Origin: Hydractinia symbiolongicarpus
Taxonomy: Eukaryota > Cnidaria > Hydrozoa > Anthoathecata > Hydractiniidae
NCBI RefSeq assembly: GCF_029227915.1
Contig: NC_079887.1
Span: 28,385,501-28,449,500, forward strand
DNA length: 64,000 nt
Direction of reading: 5' to 3'
The number at the start of each line of letters is the position of its first letter. Within the stretch, counting starts at the first letter, position 1. Positions 51,341 to 63,380 of this stretch are shown in pieces. Both the position numbers and the translations under genes were made by a program. Below the pieces are notes generated by a model. It saw only the letters and a list, made by a program, of their open reading frames with translations. It did not search any database and was not told where the DNA came from.

Positions 51341-53570
51341 TGTGAGTAAACTCATTTCCAGAGCGATTTTTTAAATTATTTTTTCACCACTAAAACGCAC
51401 GAGACTTGTAGTTTTCAAGAATGTTTTCATTTTTAATGAGACGTTGAATAAAAGCAGTTTAATCGCCGGCAAACGAAAACCCGCAATTTCCCGTAAATCC
51501 CGGGCTTGGCCCGTATAGTCAAAAGTATACAAAGAAAGTACCCAGGGAGTAAACTCATTTCCCGAACGATTTTTTAAATTACTTTTTCACCACTAAAAGG
51601 CATGTGACTTGTAGTTTTTAAAAATGTTTTCATTTTTGATGAGACGCTGAATAAATGAAGTTTAATCGCCAGCAAACGAAAACCTGCGATTTCCCGTAAA
51701 TCCTGCACTCGGCCGTATAGTCAAAAGTATACAAAGAAAGTACACAGGGAGTAAACTCATTTCTTAAACGATTTTTTAAATTATTATTTCACCACTAAAA
51801 CGCATGAGACTTGTAGTTTTCAAGAATGTTTTCATTTTTAATGAGACGCTGAATAAAAGCAGTTTAATCGCCGGCAAACGAAAACCCGCGATTTCCCGTA
51901 AATCCCGGCTTGGCCCGTATAGTCAAAAGTATACAAAGAAAGTACCCAGGGAGTAAACTCATTTCCCGAACGATTTTTTAAATTATTTTTTCACCACTAA
52001 AACGCATGAGACTTGTAGTTTTTAAAAATGTTTTCATTTTTGATGAGACGCTGAATAAAAGAAGTTTAATCGCCGGTAAACGAAAATCAGCGATTTCCCG
52101 TAAATCTCGGGCTTGGCCCGTATAGTCAAAAGTATACAAAGAAAGTACCCAGGGAGTAAACTCATTTCCCGAACGATTTTTTAAATTACTTTTTCACCAC
52201 TAAAACGCATGAGACTTGTACTTTTTAAAAATGTTTCCATTTTTGATGAGACGCTGAATAAATGAAGTTTAATCGCCGGCAAACGAAAACCTGCGATTTC
52301 CCGTAAATCCTGAACTCGGTCCGTATAGTCAAAAGTATACAAAGAAAGTACCCAGGGAGAAAACTCATTTCCCAAACGACTTTTTAAATTATTGTTTCGC
52401 CACTAAAACGCATGAGACTTGTAGTTTTCAAGAATGTTTTCATTTTTAATGAGACGCTGAATAAAAGCAGTTTAATCGCCGGCAAATGAAAACCCGCGAT
52501 TTCCCGTAAATCCCGGGCTTGGCACGTATAGTCGAATGTATACAAAGAAAGTACCCTGTGAGTAAACTCATTTCCAGAACGATTTTTTAAATTATTTTTT
52601 CACCACTAAAACGCATAAGACTTGTAGTTTCTAAGAATGTTTTCATTTTTGATGAGACGCTGAATAAAAGAAGTTTAATCGCCGGCAAACGAAATCCCGC
52701 GTTTTCCCGTAAATCCGGGGCTTGGCCCGTATAGTCGAATGTATACAAAGAAAGTACCCAGGGAGTAAACTCATTTCCCGAATGATTTTTTAAATTTTTT
52801 TTTCGCCACTAAAACGCATGAGACTTGTAGTTTTCAAAAATGTTTTCATTTTTGATGAGACGCTTAATGAAAGAGGTTTAATCGCCGGAAAACGAAAACC
52901 CGCGATTTCCCGTAAATCCCGGGCTTGGCCCGTATAGTCGAATGTATACAAAGAAAGTACCCTGTGAGTAAACTCATTTCCAGAACGATTTTTTAAATTA
53001 TTTTTTCACCACTAAACGCATGAGACTTGTAGTTTTCAAAAATATTTTCATATTTGATGAGACGCTGAATAAAAGAAGTTTAATCGCCGGCAAACGAAAA
53101 CCAGCGATTTCCCGTAAATCCCGGGCTTGGCCCGTATAGTCAAAAGTATACAAAGAAAGTACCCGGGGAGTAAACTCATTTCCCAAACGAAATTTTAAAT
53201 TACTTTTTCACCACTAAAACGCATGAGACTTGTAGTTTTTAAAAATGTTTTCATTTTTCATGAGACGCTGAATAAAAGCAGTTTAATCGCCGGCAAACGA
53301 AAACCCGCGATTTCCCGTAAATCCCGGGCTTGGCACGTATAGTCGAATGTATACAAAGAAAGTACCCTGTGAGTAAACTCATTTCCAGAACGATTTTTTA
53401 AATTATTTTTTCACCACTAAAACGCATAAGACTTGTAGTTTTTAAAAATGTTTTCATTTTTGATGAGACGCTGAATAAAAGAAGTTTAATCGCCGGCAAA
53501 CGAAAATCTGCGATTTCCCGTAAATCCCGGACTCGACCCGTATAGTCAAAAGTATACAAAGAAAGTACCC
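51341..53570. repeat. 11-monomer tandem duplication, copy 2 (2,230 bp)
   Basis: This is the tandem partner of the preceding unit. The junction near 51,340 lies within one monomer: agtcaaaagtatac...gtaccc (right end of the unit) is followed directly by tgtgagtaaactc (left end). The undisturbed monomer at the other end, near 53,570, reads gtacccagggag, so the breakpoint is fixed to a few bases. Confidence 0.9.
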
Positions 53571-55549
53571 AGGGAGTAAACTCATTTCCCGAACGATTTT
53601 TTAAATTATTTTTTCACCACTAAAACGCATGAGACTTGTAGTTTTTAAAAATGTTTTCATTTTTGATGATACGCTTAATGAAAGAGGTTTAATCGCCGGC
53701 AAACGAAATCCCGCGTTTTATCGTAAATCCGGGGCTTGGCCCGTATAGTCGAATGTATACAAAGAAAGTATCCAGGGAGTAAACTCATTTCCCGAACGAT
53801 TTTTTAAATTTTTTTTTCACCACTAAAACACATGAGACTTGTACTTTTCAAAAATGTTTTCATTTTTGATGAGACGCTTAATGAAAGAGGTTTAATCGCC
53901 GGAAAACGAAAACCCGCGATTTCCCGTAAATCCCGGGCTTGGCACGTATAGTCGAATGTATACAAAGAAAGTACCCTGTGAGTAAACTCATTTCCAGAGC
54001 GATTTTTTAAATTATTTTTTCACCACTAAAACGCATGAGACTTGTAGTTTTCAAGAATGTTTTCATTTTTAATGAGACGCTGAATAAAAGCAGTTTAATC
54101 GCTGGCAAACGAAAACCCGCGATTTTCCGTAAATCCCGGGCTTGGCACGTATAGTCGAATGTATACAAAGAAAGTACCCTGTGAGTAAACTCATTTCCAG
54201 AACGATTTTCTAAATTATTTTTTCACCACTAAAACGCATAAGACTTGTAGTTTTTAAAAATGTTTTCATTTTTGATGAGACGCTGAATAAAATAAGTTTA
54301 ATCGCCGGCAAACGAAAACCCGCGATTTCCCGTAAATCCCGGCTTGGCCCGTATAGTCAAAAGTATACAAAGAAAGTACCCAGGGAGTAAACTCATTTCC
54401 CAAACGATTTTTTAAATTATTATTTCACCACTAAAACGCATGAGACTTGTAGTTTTCAAAAATGTTTTAATTTTTGATGAAACGCTGAATAAAAGAAGTT
54501 TAATCGCCGGCAAACGAAAACCCGCGATTTCCCGTAAATCCCGGGCTTGGCCCGTATAGTCGAATGCATACAAAGAAAGTACCCTGTGAGTAAACTCATT
54601 TCCAGAACGATTTTTTAAATTATTTTTTCACCACTAAACGCATGAGACTTGTAGTTTTTAAAAATATTTTCATATTTGATGAGACGCTGAATAAAAGAAG
54701 TTTAATCGCCGGCAAACGAAAACCCGCGATTTCCCGTAAATCCCGGGCTTGGCCCGCATAGTCAAAAGTATACAAAGAAAGTACCCTGGGAGTAAACTCA
54801 TTTCCCGAACGAAATTTTAAATTACTTTTTCACCACTAAAACGCATGAGACTTGTAGTTTTTAAAAATGTATTCATTTTTCATAAGACGCTGAATAAAAG
54901 CAGTTTAATCGCCGGCAAACGAAAACCCGCGATTTCCCGTAAATCCCAGGCTTGGCACGTATAGTCGAATGTATACAAAGAAAGTACCCTGTGAGTAAAC
55001 TCATTTCCAGAGCGATTTTTTAAATTATTTTTTCACCACTAAAACGCACGAGACTTGTAGTTTTCAAGAATGTTTTCATTTTTAATGAGACGCTGAATAA
55101 AAGCAGTTTAATCGCCGGCAAACGAAAACCCGCAATTTCCCGTAAATCCCGGGCTTGGCCCGTATAGTCAAAAGTATACAAAGAAAGTACCCAGGGAGTA
55201 AACTCATTTCCCGAACGATTTTTTAAATTACTTTTTCACCACTAAAAGGCATGTGACTTGTAGTTTTTAAAAATGTTTTCATTTTTGATGAGACGCTGAA
55301 TAAATGAAGTTTAATCGCCAGCAAACGAAAACCTGCGATTTCCCGTAAATCCTGCACTCGGCTGTATAGTCAAAAGTATACAAAGAAAGTACACAGGGAG
55401 TAAACTCATTTCTTAAACGATTTTTTAAATTATTATTTCACCACTAAAACGCATGAGACTTGTAGTTTTCAAGAATGTTTTCATTTTTAATGAGACGCTG
55501 AATAAAAGCAGTTTAATCGCCGGCAAACGAAAACCCGCGATTTCCCGTA
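53571..55549. repeat. Downstream copy of the 48-49.6 kb segment
   Basis: It starts with gatgatacgcttaatg (about 53665) and gtacttttc copies. It then repeats the 48.1-49.6 kb order: cgctggcaaacg, gattttctaaatt, aaaataagttt, cccaaacgatt/aaattattattt, gatgaaacgc, cataagacgc, cccaggcttggcacg, gcacgagac, aaaggcatgtgac, cctgcactcgg. Private changes such as ggcccgcatag near 54,751 show that it is older than the 2,230-bp duplication. Confidence 0.7.
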
Positions 55550-56640
55550 AATCCCGGCTTGGCCCGTATAGTCAAAAGTATACAAAGAAAGTACCCAGGG
55601 AGTAAACTCATTTCCCAAACGATTTTTTAAATTATTATTTCACCACAAAAACGCATGAGACTTGTAGTTTTCAAAAATGTTTTCATTTTTGATGAAACGC
55701 TGAATAAATGAAGTTTAATCGCCGGCAAACGAAAACCTGCGATTTCCCGTAAATCCTGGACTCGGTCCGTATAGTCAAAAGTATACAAAGAAAGTACCCA
55801 GGGAGAAAACTCATTTCCCAAACGACTTTTTAAATTATTGTTTCGCCACTAAAACGCATGAGACTTGTAGTTTTCAAGAATGTTTTCATTTTTAATGAGA
55901 CGCTGAATAAAAGCAGTTTAATCGCCGGCAAACGAAAACCCGCGATTTCCCGTAAATCCCGGGCTTGGCACGTATAGTCGAATGTATACAAAGAAAGTAC
56001 CCTGTGAGTAAACTCATTTCCAGAACGATTTTTTAAATTATTTTTTCACCACTAAAACGCATAAGACTTGTAGTTTCTAAAAATGTTTTCATTTTTGATG
56101 AGACGCTGAATAAAAGAAGTTTAATCGCCGGCAAACGAAATCCCGCGTTTTCCCGTAAATCCGGGGCTTGGCCCGTATAGTCGAATGTATACAAAGAAAG
56201 TACCCAGGGAGTAAACTCATTTCCCGAATGATTTTTTAAATTTTTTTTTCGCCACTAAAACGCATGAGACTTGTAGTTTTCAAAAATGTTTTCATTTTTG
56301 ATGAGACGCTTAATGAAAGAGGTTTAATCGCGGGAAAACGAAAACCCGCGATTTCCCGTAAATCCCGGGCTTGGCCCGTATAGTCGAATGTATACAAAGA
56401 AAGTACCCTGTGAGTAAACTCATTTCCAGAACGATTTTTTAAATTATTTTTTCACCACTAAACGCATGAGACTTGTAGTTTTCAAAAATATTTTCATATT
56501 TGATGAGACGCTGAATAAAAGAAGTTTAATCGCCGGCAAACGAAAACCCGCGATTTCCCGTAAATCCCGGGCTTGGCCCGTATAGTCAAAAGTATACAAA
56601 GAAAGTACCCGGGGAGTAAACTCATTTCCCAAACGAAATT
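55550..56640. repeat. Cassette X, copy at 55.6 kb, one monomer short
   Basis: Relative to the copy at 49.7 kb the offset falls from 5,879 to 5,676 bp, a loss of one monomer. The gaaaatcagcg member is missing, and a chimeric monomer (cccaaacgatt, cacaaaaacgc, gatgaaacgc, then ataaatgaag/cctggactcgg) bridges the gap near 55,615-55,760. The remaining members follow in the usual order. Confidence 0.75.
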
Positions 56641-57110
56641 TTAAATTACTTTTTCACCACTAAAACGCATGAGACTTGTAGTTTTTAAAAATGTTTTCAT
56701 TTTTCATGAGACGCTGAATAAAAGCAGTTTAATCGCCGGCAAACGAAAACCCGCGATTTCCCGTAAATCCCGGGCTTGGCACGTATAGTCGAATGTATAC
56801 AAAGAAAGTACCCTGTGAGTAAACTCATTTCCAGAACGATTTTTTAAATTATTTTTTCACCACTATAACGCATAAGACTTGTAGTTTTTAAAAATGTTTT
56901 CATTTTTGATGAGACGCTGAATAAAAGAAGTTTAATCGCCGGCAAACGAAAATCTGCGATTTCCCGTAAATCCCGGACTCGACCCGTATAGTCAAAAGTA
57001 TACAAAGAAAGTACCCAGGGAGTAAACTCATTTCCCGAACGATTTTTTAAATTATTTTTTCACCACTAAAACGCATGAGACTTGTAGTTTTTAAAAATGT
57101 TTTCATTTTT
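56641..57110. repeat. Transition monomers
   Basis: A cag/ggcacg copy and a gaaaatctgcg/cggactcgacccg copy are matched near 51.0-51.3 and 53.2-53.6 kb. One private change, cactataacgc near 56,864, is visible. No other sequence type occurs. Confidence 0.65.
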
Positions 57111-58527
57111 GATGATACGCTTAATGAAAGAGGTTTAATCGCCGGCAAACGAAATCCCGCGTTTTCCCGTAAATCCGGGGCTTGGCCCGTATAGTCGAAT
57201 GTATACAAAGAAAGTATCCAGGGAGTAAACTCATTTCCCGAACGATTTTTTAAATTTTTTTTTCACCACTAAAACACATGAGACTTGTACTTTTTAAAAA
57301 TATTTTCATTTTTGATGAGACGCTGAAAAAAAGAAGTTTAATCGCCGGCAAACGGAAACCCGCGATTTCCCGTTAATCCCGGGCTTGGCCCGTATAGTCA
57401 AAAGTATACAAAGAAAGTACCCAGGGAGTAAACTCATTTTCCGAACGATTTTTTAAATTATTTTTTCACTACTAAACGCATGAGACTTGTAGTTTTCAAA
57501 AATATTTTCATATTTGATGAGACGCTGAATAAAAGGAGTTTAATCGCCGGCAAACGAAAACCTGCGATTTCCCTAAATCCCGGACTCGGCCCGTATAGTC
57601 AAAAGTATACAAAGAAAGTACCCACGGAGTAAACTCATTTCCAAAACGATTTTTTAAATTATTTTTTCACCACTAAAACGCATAAGACTTGTAGTTTTTA
57701 AAAATGTTTTCATTTTTGATGAGACGCTGAAAAAAAGAAGTTTAATCGCCGGCAAACGGAAACCCGCGATTTCCCGTTAATCCCGGGCTTGGCCCGTATA
57801 GTCAAAAGTATACAAAGAAAGTACCCAGGGAGTAAACTCATTTCCAGAACGATTTTTTAAATTATTTTTTCACCACTAAAACGCATAAGACTTGTAGTTT
57901 TTAAAAATATTTTCATTTTTGATGAGACGCTGAAAAAAAGAAGTTTAATCGCCGGCAAACGAAAACCTGCGATTTCCCGTTAATCCCGGGCTTGGCCCGT
58001 ATAGTCAAAAGTATACAAAGAAAGTACCCAGGGAGTAAACTCATTTCCCGAGCGATTTTTTAAATTATTTTTTCACTACTAAACGCATGAGACTTGTAGT
58101 TTTCAAAAATATTTTCATATTTGATGAGACGCTGAATAAAAGGAGTTTAATCGCCGGCAAACGAAAACCTGCGATTTCCCTAAATCCTGGACTCGGCCCG
58201 TATAGTCAAAAGTATACAAAGAAAGTACCCAGGGAGTAAACTCATTTCCAGAACGATTTTTTAAATTATTTTTTCACCACTAAAACGCATAAGACTTGTA
58301 GTTTTTAAAAATGTTTTCATTTTTGATGAGACGCTGAATAAAAGAAGTTTAATCGCCGGCAAACGAAAATCTGCGATTTCCCGTAAATCCCGGACTCGAC
58401 CCGTATAGTCAAAAGTATACAAAGAAAGTACCCAGGGAGTAAACTCATTTCCCGAACGATTTTTTAAATTATTTTTTCACCACTAAAACGCATGAGACTT
58501 GTAGTTTTTAAAAATGTTTTCATTTTT
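57111..58527. repeat. Heptamer related to the following octamers (1,417 bp)
   Basis: It starts at gatgatacgc (57111) and holds seven monomers in order: aatcccgcg/ccgggg; gctgaaaaaaagaag/caaacggaaaccc; ggag/cctgcg with cccacggag; gctgaaaaaaagaag; gctgaaaaaaagaag/cctgcg; ggag/cctggactcgg; gaag/gaaaatctgcg. The first six are near-identical to the next unit. The seventh differs, since the octamer instead has two further gctgaaaaaaagaag and gccgccaaacg monomers. Confidence 0.8.
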
Positions 58528-60145
58528 GATGATACGCTTAATGAAAGAGGTTTAATCGCCGGCAAACGAAATCCCGCGTTTTCCCGTAAATCCGGGGCTT
58601 GGCCCGTATAGTCGAATGTATACAAAGAAAGTATCCAGGGAGTAAACTCATTTCCCGAACGATTTTTTAAATTTTTTTTTCACCACTAAAACACATGAGA
58701 CTTGTACTTTTTAAAAATATTTTCATTTTTGATGAGACGCTGAAAAAAAGAAGTTTAATCGCCGGCAAACGGAAACCCGCGATTTCCCGTTAATCCCGGG
58801 CTTGGCCCGTATAGTCAAAAGTATACAAAGAAAGTACCCAGGGAGTAAACTCATTTTCCGAACGATTTTTTAAATTATTTTTTCACTACTAAACGCATGA
58901 GACTTGTAGTTTTCAAAAATATTTTCATATTTGATGAGACGCTGAATAAAAGGAGTTTAATCGCCGGCAAACGAAAACCTGCGATTTCCCTAAATCCCGG
59001 ACTCGGCCCGTATAGTCAAAAGTATACAAAGAAAGTACCCACGGAGTAAACTCATTTCCAAAACGATTTTTTAAATTATTTTTTCACCACTAAAACGCAT
59101 AAGACTTGTAGTTTTTAAAAATGTTTTCATTTTTGATGAGACGCTGAAAAAAAGAAGTTTAATCGCCGGCAAACGGAAACCCGCGATTTCCCGTTAATCC
59201 CGGGCTTGGCCCGTATAGTCAAAAGTATACAAAGAAAGTACCCAGGGAGTAAACTCATTTCCAGAACGATTTTTTAAATTATTTTTTCACCACTAAAACG
59301 CATAAGACTTGTAGTTTTTAAAAATATTTTCATTTTTGATGAGACGCTGAAAAAAAGAAGTTTAATCGCCGGCAAACGAAAACCTGCGATTTCCCGTTAA
59401 TCCCGGGCTTGGCCCGTATAGTCAAAAGTATACAAAGAAAGTACCCAGGGAGTAAACTCATTTCCCGAGCGATTTTTTAAATTATTTTTTCACTACTAAA
59501 CGCATGAGACTTGTAGTTTTCAAAAATATTTTCATATTTGATGAGACGCTGAATAAAAGGAGTTTAATCGCCGGCAAACGAAAACCTGCGATTTCCCTAA
59601 ATCCTGGACTCGGCCCGTATAGTCAAAAGTATACAAAGAAAGTACCCAGGGAGTAAACTCATTTCCAGAACGATTTTTTAAATTATTTTTTCACCACTAA
59701 AACGCATAAGACTTGTAGTTTTTAAAAATATTTTCATTTTTGATGAGACGCTGAAAAAAAGAAGTTTAATCGCCGGCAAACGGAAACCCGCGATTTCCCG
59801 TTAATCCCGGGCTTGGCCCGTATAGTCAAAAGTATACAAAGAAAGTACCCAGGGAGTAAACTCATTTTCCGAACGATTTTTAAAATTATTTTTTCACTAC
59901 TAAACGCATGAGACTTGTAGTTTTCAAAAATATTTTCATATTTGATGAGACGCTGAATAAAAGGAGTTTAATCGCCGCCAAACGAAAACCTGCGATTTCC
60001 CTAAATCCCGGACTCGGCCCGTATAGTCAAAAGTATACAAAGAAAGTACCCAGGGAGTAAACTCATTTCCAAAACGATTTTTTAAATTATTTTTTCACCA
60101 CTAAAACGCATAAGACTTGTAGTTTTTAAAAATGTTTTCATTTTT
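58528..60145. repeat. Octamer higher-order repeat, copy 1 (1,618 bp)
   Basis: The start marker gatgatacgc is at 58528 and 60146. The eight monomers alternate between the gctgaaaaaaagaag type (A-run where other monomers read gaataaaag) and the ggag/cctgcg/ccctaaat type. They end with a gccgccaaacg copy preceded by gatttttaaaattatt. Both boxes recur 1,618 bp later. Confidence 0.85.
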
Positions 60146-61763
60146 GATGATACGCTTAATGAAAGAGGTTTAATCGCCGGCAAACGAAATCCCGCGTTTT
60201 CCCGTAAATCCGGGGCTTGGCCCGTATAGTCGAATGTATACAAAGAAAGTATCCAGGGAGTAAACTCATTTCCCGAACGATTTTTTAAATTTTTTTTTCA
60301 CCACTAAAACACATGAGACTTGTACTTTTCAAAAATGTTTTCATTTTTGATGAGACGCTGAAAAAAAGAAGTTTAATCGCCGGCAAACGGAAACCCGCGA
60401 TTTCCCGTTAATCCCGGGCTTGGCCCGTATAGTCAAAAGTATACAAAGAAAGTACCCAGGGAGTAAACTCATTTTCCGAACGATTTTTTAAATTATTTTT
60501 TCACTACTAAACGCATGAGACTTGTAGTTTTCAAAAATATTTTCATATTTGATGAGACGCTGAATAAAAGGAGTTTAATCGCCGGCAAACGAAAACCTGC
60601 GATTTCCCTAAATCCCGGACTCGGCCCGTATAGTCAAAAGTATACAAAGAAAGTACCCACGGAGTAAACTCATTTCCAAAACGATTTTTTAAATTATTTT
60701 TTCACCACTAAAACGCATAAGACTTGTAGTTTTTAAAAATGTTTTCATTTTTGATGAGACGCTGAAAAAAAGAAGTTTAATCGCCGGCAAACGGAAACCC
60801 GCGATTTCCCGTTAATCCCGGGCTTGGCCCGTATAGTCAAAAGTATACAAAGAAAGTACCCAGGGAGTAAACTCATTTCCAGAACGATTTTTTAAATTAT
60901 TTTTTCACCACTAAAACGCATAAGACTTGTAGTTTTTAAAAATATTTTCATTTTTGATGAGACGCTGAAAAAAAGAAGTTTAATCGCCGGCAAACGAAAA
61001 CCTGCGATTTCCCGTTAATCCCGGGCTTGGCCCGTATAGTCAAAAGTATACAAAGAAAGTACCCAGGGAGTAAACTCATTTCCCGAGCGATTTTTTAAAT
61101 TATTTTTTCACTACTAAACGCATGAGACTTGTAGTTTTCAAAAATATTTTCATATTTGATGAGACGCTGAATAAAAGGAGTTTAATCGCCGGCAAACGAA
61201 AACCTGCGATTTCCCTAAATCCTGGACTCGGCCCGTATAGTCAAAAGTATACAAAGAAAGTACCCAGGGAGTAAACTCATTTCCAGAACGATTTTTTAAA
61301 TTATTTTTTCACCACTAAAACGCATAAGACTTGTAGTTTTTAAAAATATTTTCATTTTTGATGAGACGCTGAAAAAAAGAAGTTTAATCGCCGGCAAACG
61401 GAAACCCGCGATTTCCCGTTAATCCCGGGCTTGGCCCGTATAGTCAAAAGTATACAAAGAAAGTACCCAGGGAGTAAACTCATTTTCCGAACGATTTTTA
61501 AAATTATTTTTTCACTACTAAACGCATGAGACTTGTAGTTTTCAAAAATATTTTCATATTTGATGAGACGCTGAATAAAAGGAGTTTAATCGCCGCCAAA
61601 CGAAAACCTGCGATTTCCCTAAATCCCGGACTCGGCCCGTATAGTCAAAAGTATACAAAGAAAGTACCCAGGGAGTAAACTCATTTCCAAAACGATTTTT
61701 TAAATTATTTTTTCACCACTAAAACGCATAAGACTTGTAGTTTTTAAAAATGTTTTCATTTTT
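60146..61763. repeat. Octamer higher-order repeat, copy 2 (1,618 bp)
   Basis: This is the tandem partner of copy 1. The visible differences are in the first monomer, where gtacttttcaaaaatg replaces gtactttttaaaaatat. The rest looks the same by eye. At 61,764 the next unit begins with gatgagacgctgaataaaag instead of gatgatacgc. Confidence 0.85.
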
Positions 61764-63380
61764 GATGAGACGCTGAATAAAAGAGGTTTAATCGCCGGAA
61801 AACGAAAACCCGCGTTTTCCCGTAAATCCGGGGCTTGGCCCGTATAGTCGAATGTATACAAAGAAAGTATCCAGGGAGTAAACTCATTTCCCGAACGATT
61901 TTTTAAATTTTTTTTTCACCACTAAAACACATGAGACTTGTACTTTTCAAAAATGTTTTCATATTTGATGAGACGCTGAATAAAAGGAGTTTAATCGCCG
62001 GCAAATGAAAACCTGTGATTTCCCTAAATCCCGGACTCGGCCCGTATAGTCAAAAGTATACAAAGAAAGTACCCAGGGAGTAAACTCATTTCCAGAACGA
62101 TTTTTTAAATTATTTTTTCACCACTAAAACGCATAAGACTTGTAGTTTTTAAAAATGTTTTCATTTTTGATGAGACGCTGAATAAAAGAAGTTTAATCGC
62201 CGGCAAACGAAAACCCGCGATTTCCCGTTAATCCCGGGCTTGGCCCGTATAGTCAAAAGTATACAAAGAAAGTACCCAGGGAGTAAACTCATTTCCCGAA
62301 CGATTTTTTATATTATTTTTTTACCACTAAACGCATGAGACTTGTACTTTTCAAAAATGTTTTCATTTTTGATGAGACGCTTAATGAAAGAGGTTTAATC
62401 GCCGGAAAACGAAAACCCGCGATTTCCCGTAAATCCCGGGCTTGGCCCGTATAGTCGAATGTATACAAAGAAAGTACCCTGTGAGTAAACCCATTTCCAG
62501 AACGATTTTTTAAATTATTTTTTCACTACTAAACGCATGAGACTTGTAGTTTTCACAAATATTTTCATATTTGATGAGACGCTGAATAAAAGGAGTTTAA
62601 TCGCCGGCAAACGAAAACCTGCGATTTCCCTAAATCCTGGACTCGGCCCGTATAGTCAAAAGTATACAAAGAAAGTACCCTGTGAGTAAACTCATTTCCA
62701 GAACGATTTTTTAAATTATTTTTTCACTACTAAACGCATGAGACTTGTAGTTTTCAAAAATATTTTCATATTTGATGAGACGCTGAATAAAAGGAGTTTA
62801 ATCGCCGGCAAACGAAAACCTGCGATTTCCCTAAATCCTGGACTCGGCCCGTATAGTCAAAAGTATACAAAGAAAGTACCCAGGGAGTAAACTCATTTCC
62901 AGAACGATTTTTTAAATTATTTTTTCACCACTAAAACGCATAAGACTTGTAGTTTTTAAAAATATTTTCATTTTTGATGAGACGCTGAAAAAAAGAAGTT
63001 TAATCGCCGGCAAACGAAAACCCGCGATTTCCCGTTAATCCCGGGCTTGGCCCGTATAGTCAAAAGTATACAAAGAAAGTACCCAGGGAGTAAACTCATT
63101 TCCCGAACGATTTTTTAAATTATTTTTTCACTACTAAACGCATGAGACTTGTAGTTTTCAAAAATATTTTCATATTTGATGAGACGCTGAATAAAAGGAG
63201 TTTAATCGCCGGCAAACAAAAACCTGCGATTTCCCTAAATCCCGGACTCGGCCCGTATATTCAAAAGTATACAAAGAAAGTACCCAGGGAGTAAACTCAT
63301 TTCCAGAACGATTTTTTAAATTATTTTTTCACCACTAAAACGCATAAGACTTGTAGTTTTTAAAAATGTTTTCATTTTTG
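61764..63380. repeat. Octamer-length unit with altered composition (about 1,616 bp)
   Basis: ggtttaatcgccggaaaacg with cgcgttttcccg recurs at 61785 and 63401 (1,616 bp). The interior mixes a caaatgaaaacc copy, a gttaatcccggg copy with ttttttatattattttttt, a gaggtt/cggaaaacg copy and two adjacent cctggactcgg copies. In one copy agtcaaaag is joined to ccctgtgag (about 62,655-62,690), a recombinant of two normally separate blocks. Confidence 0.7.

Noticed and set aside
528-56632. Open reading frames of 60-120 codons on both strands across the array
   Set aside because: All translate the satellite monomer. They recur with the repeat, shift frame from monomer to monomer because 203 is not divisible by three, overlap on opposite strands (for example 14890-15102 and 14936-15133), and resemble no protein family I know.
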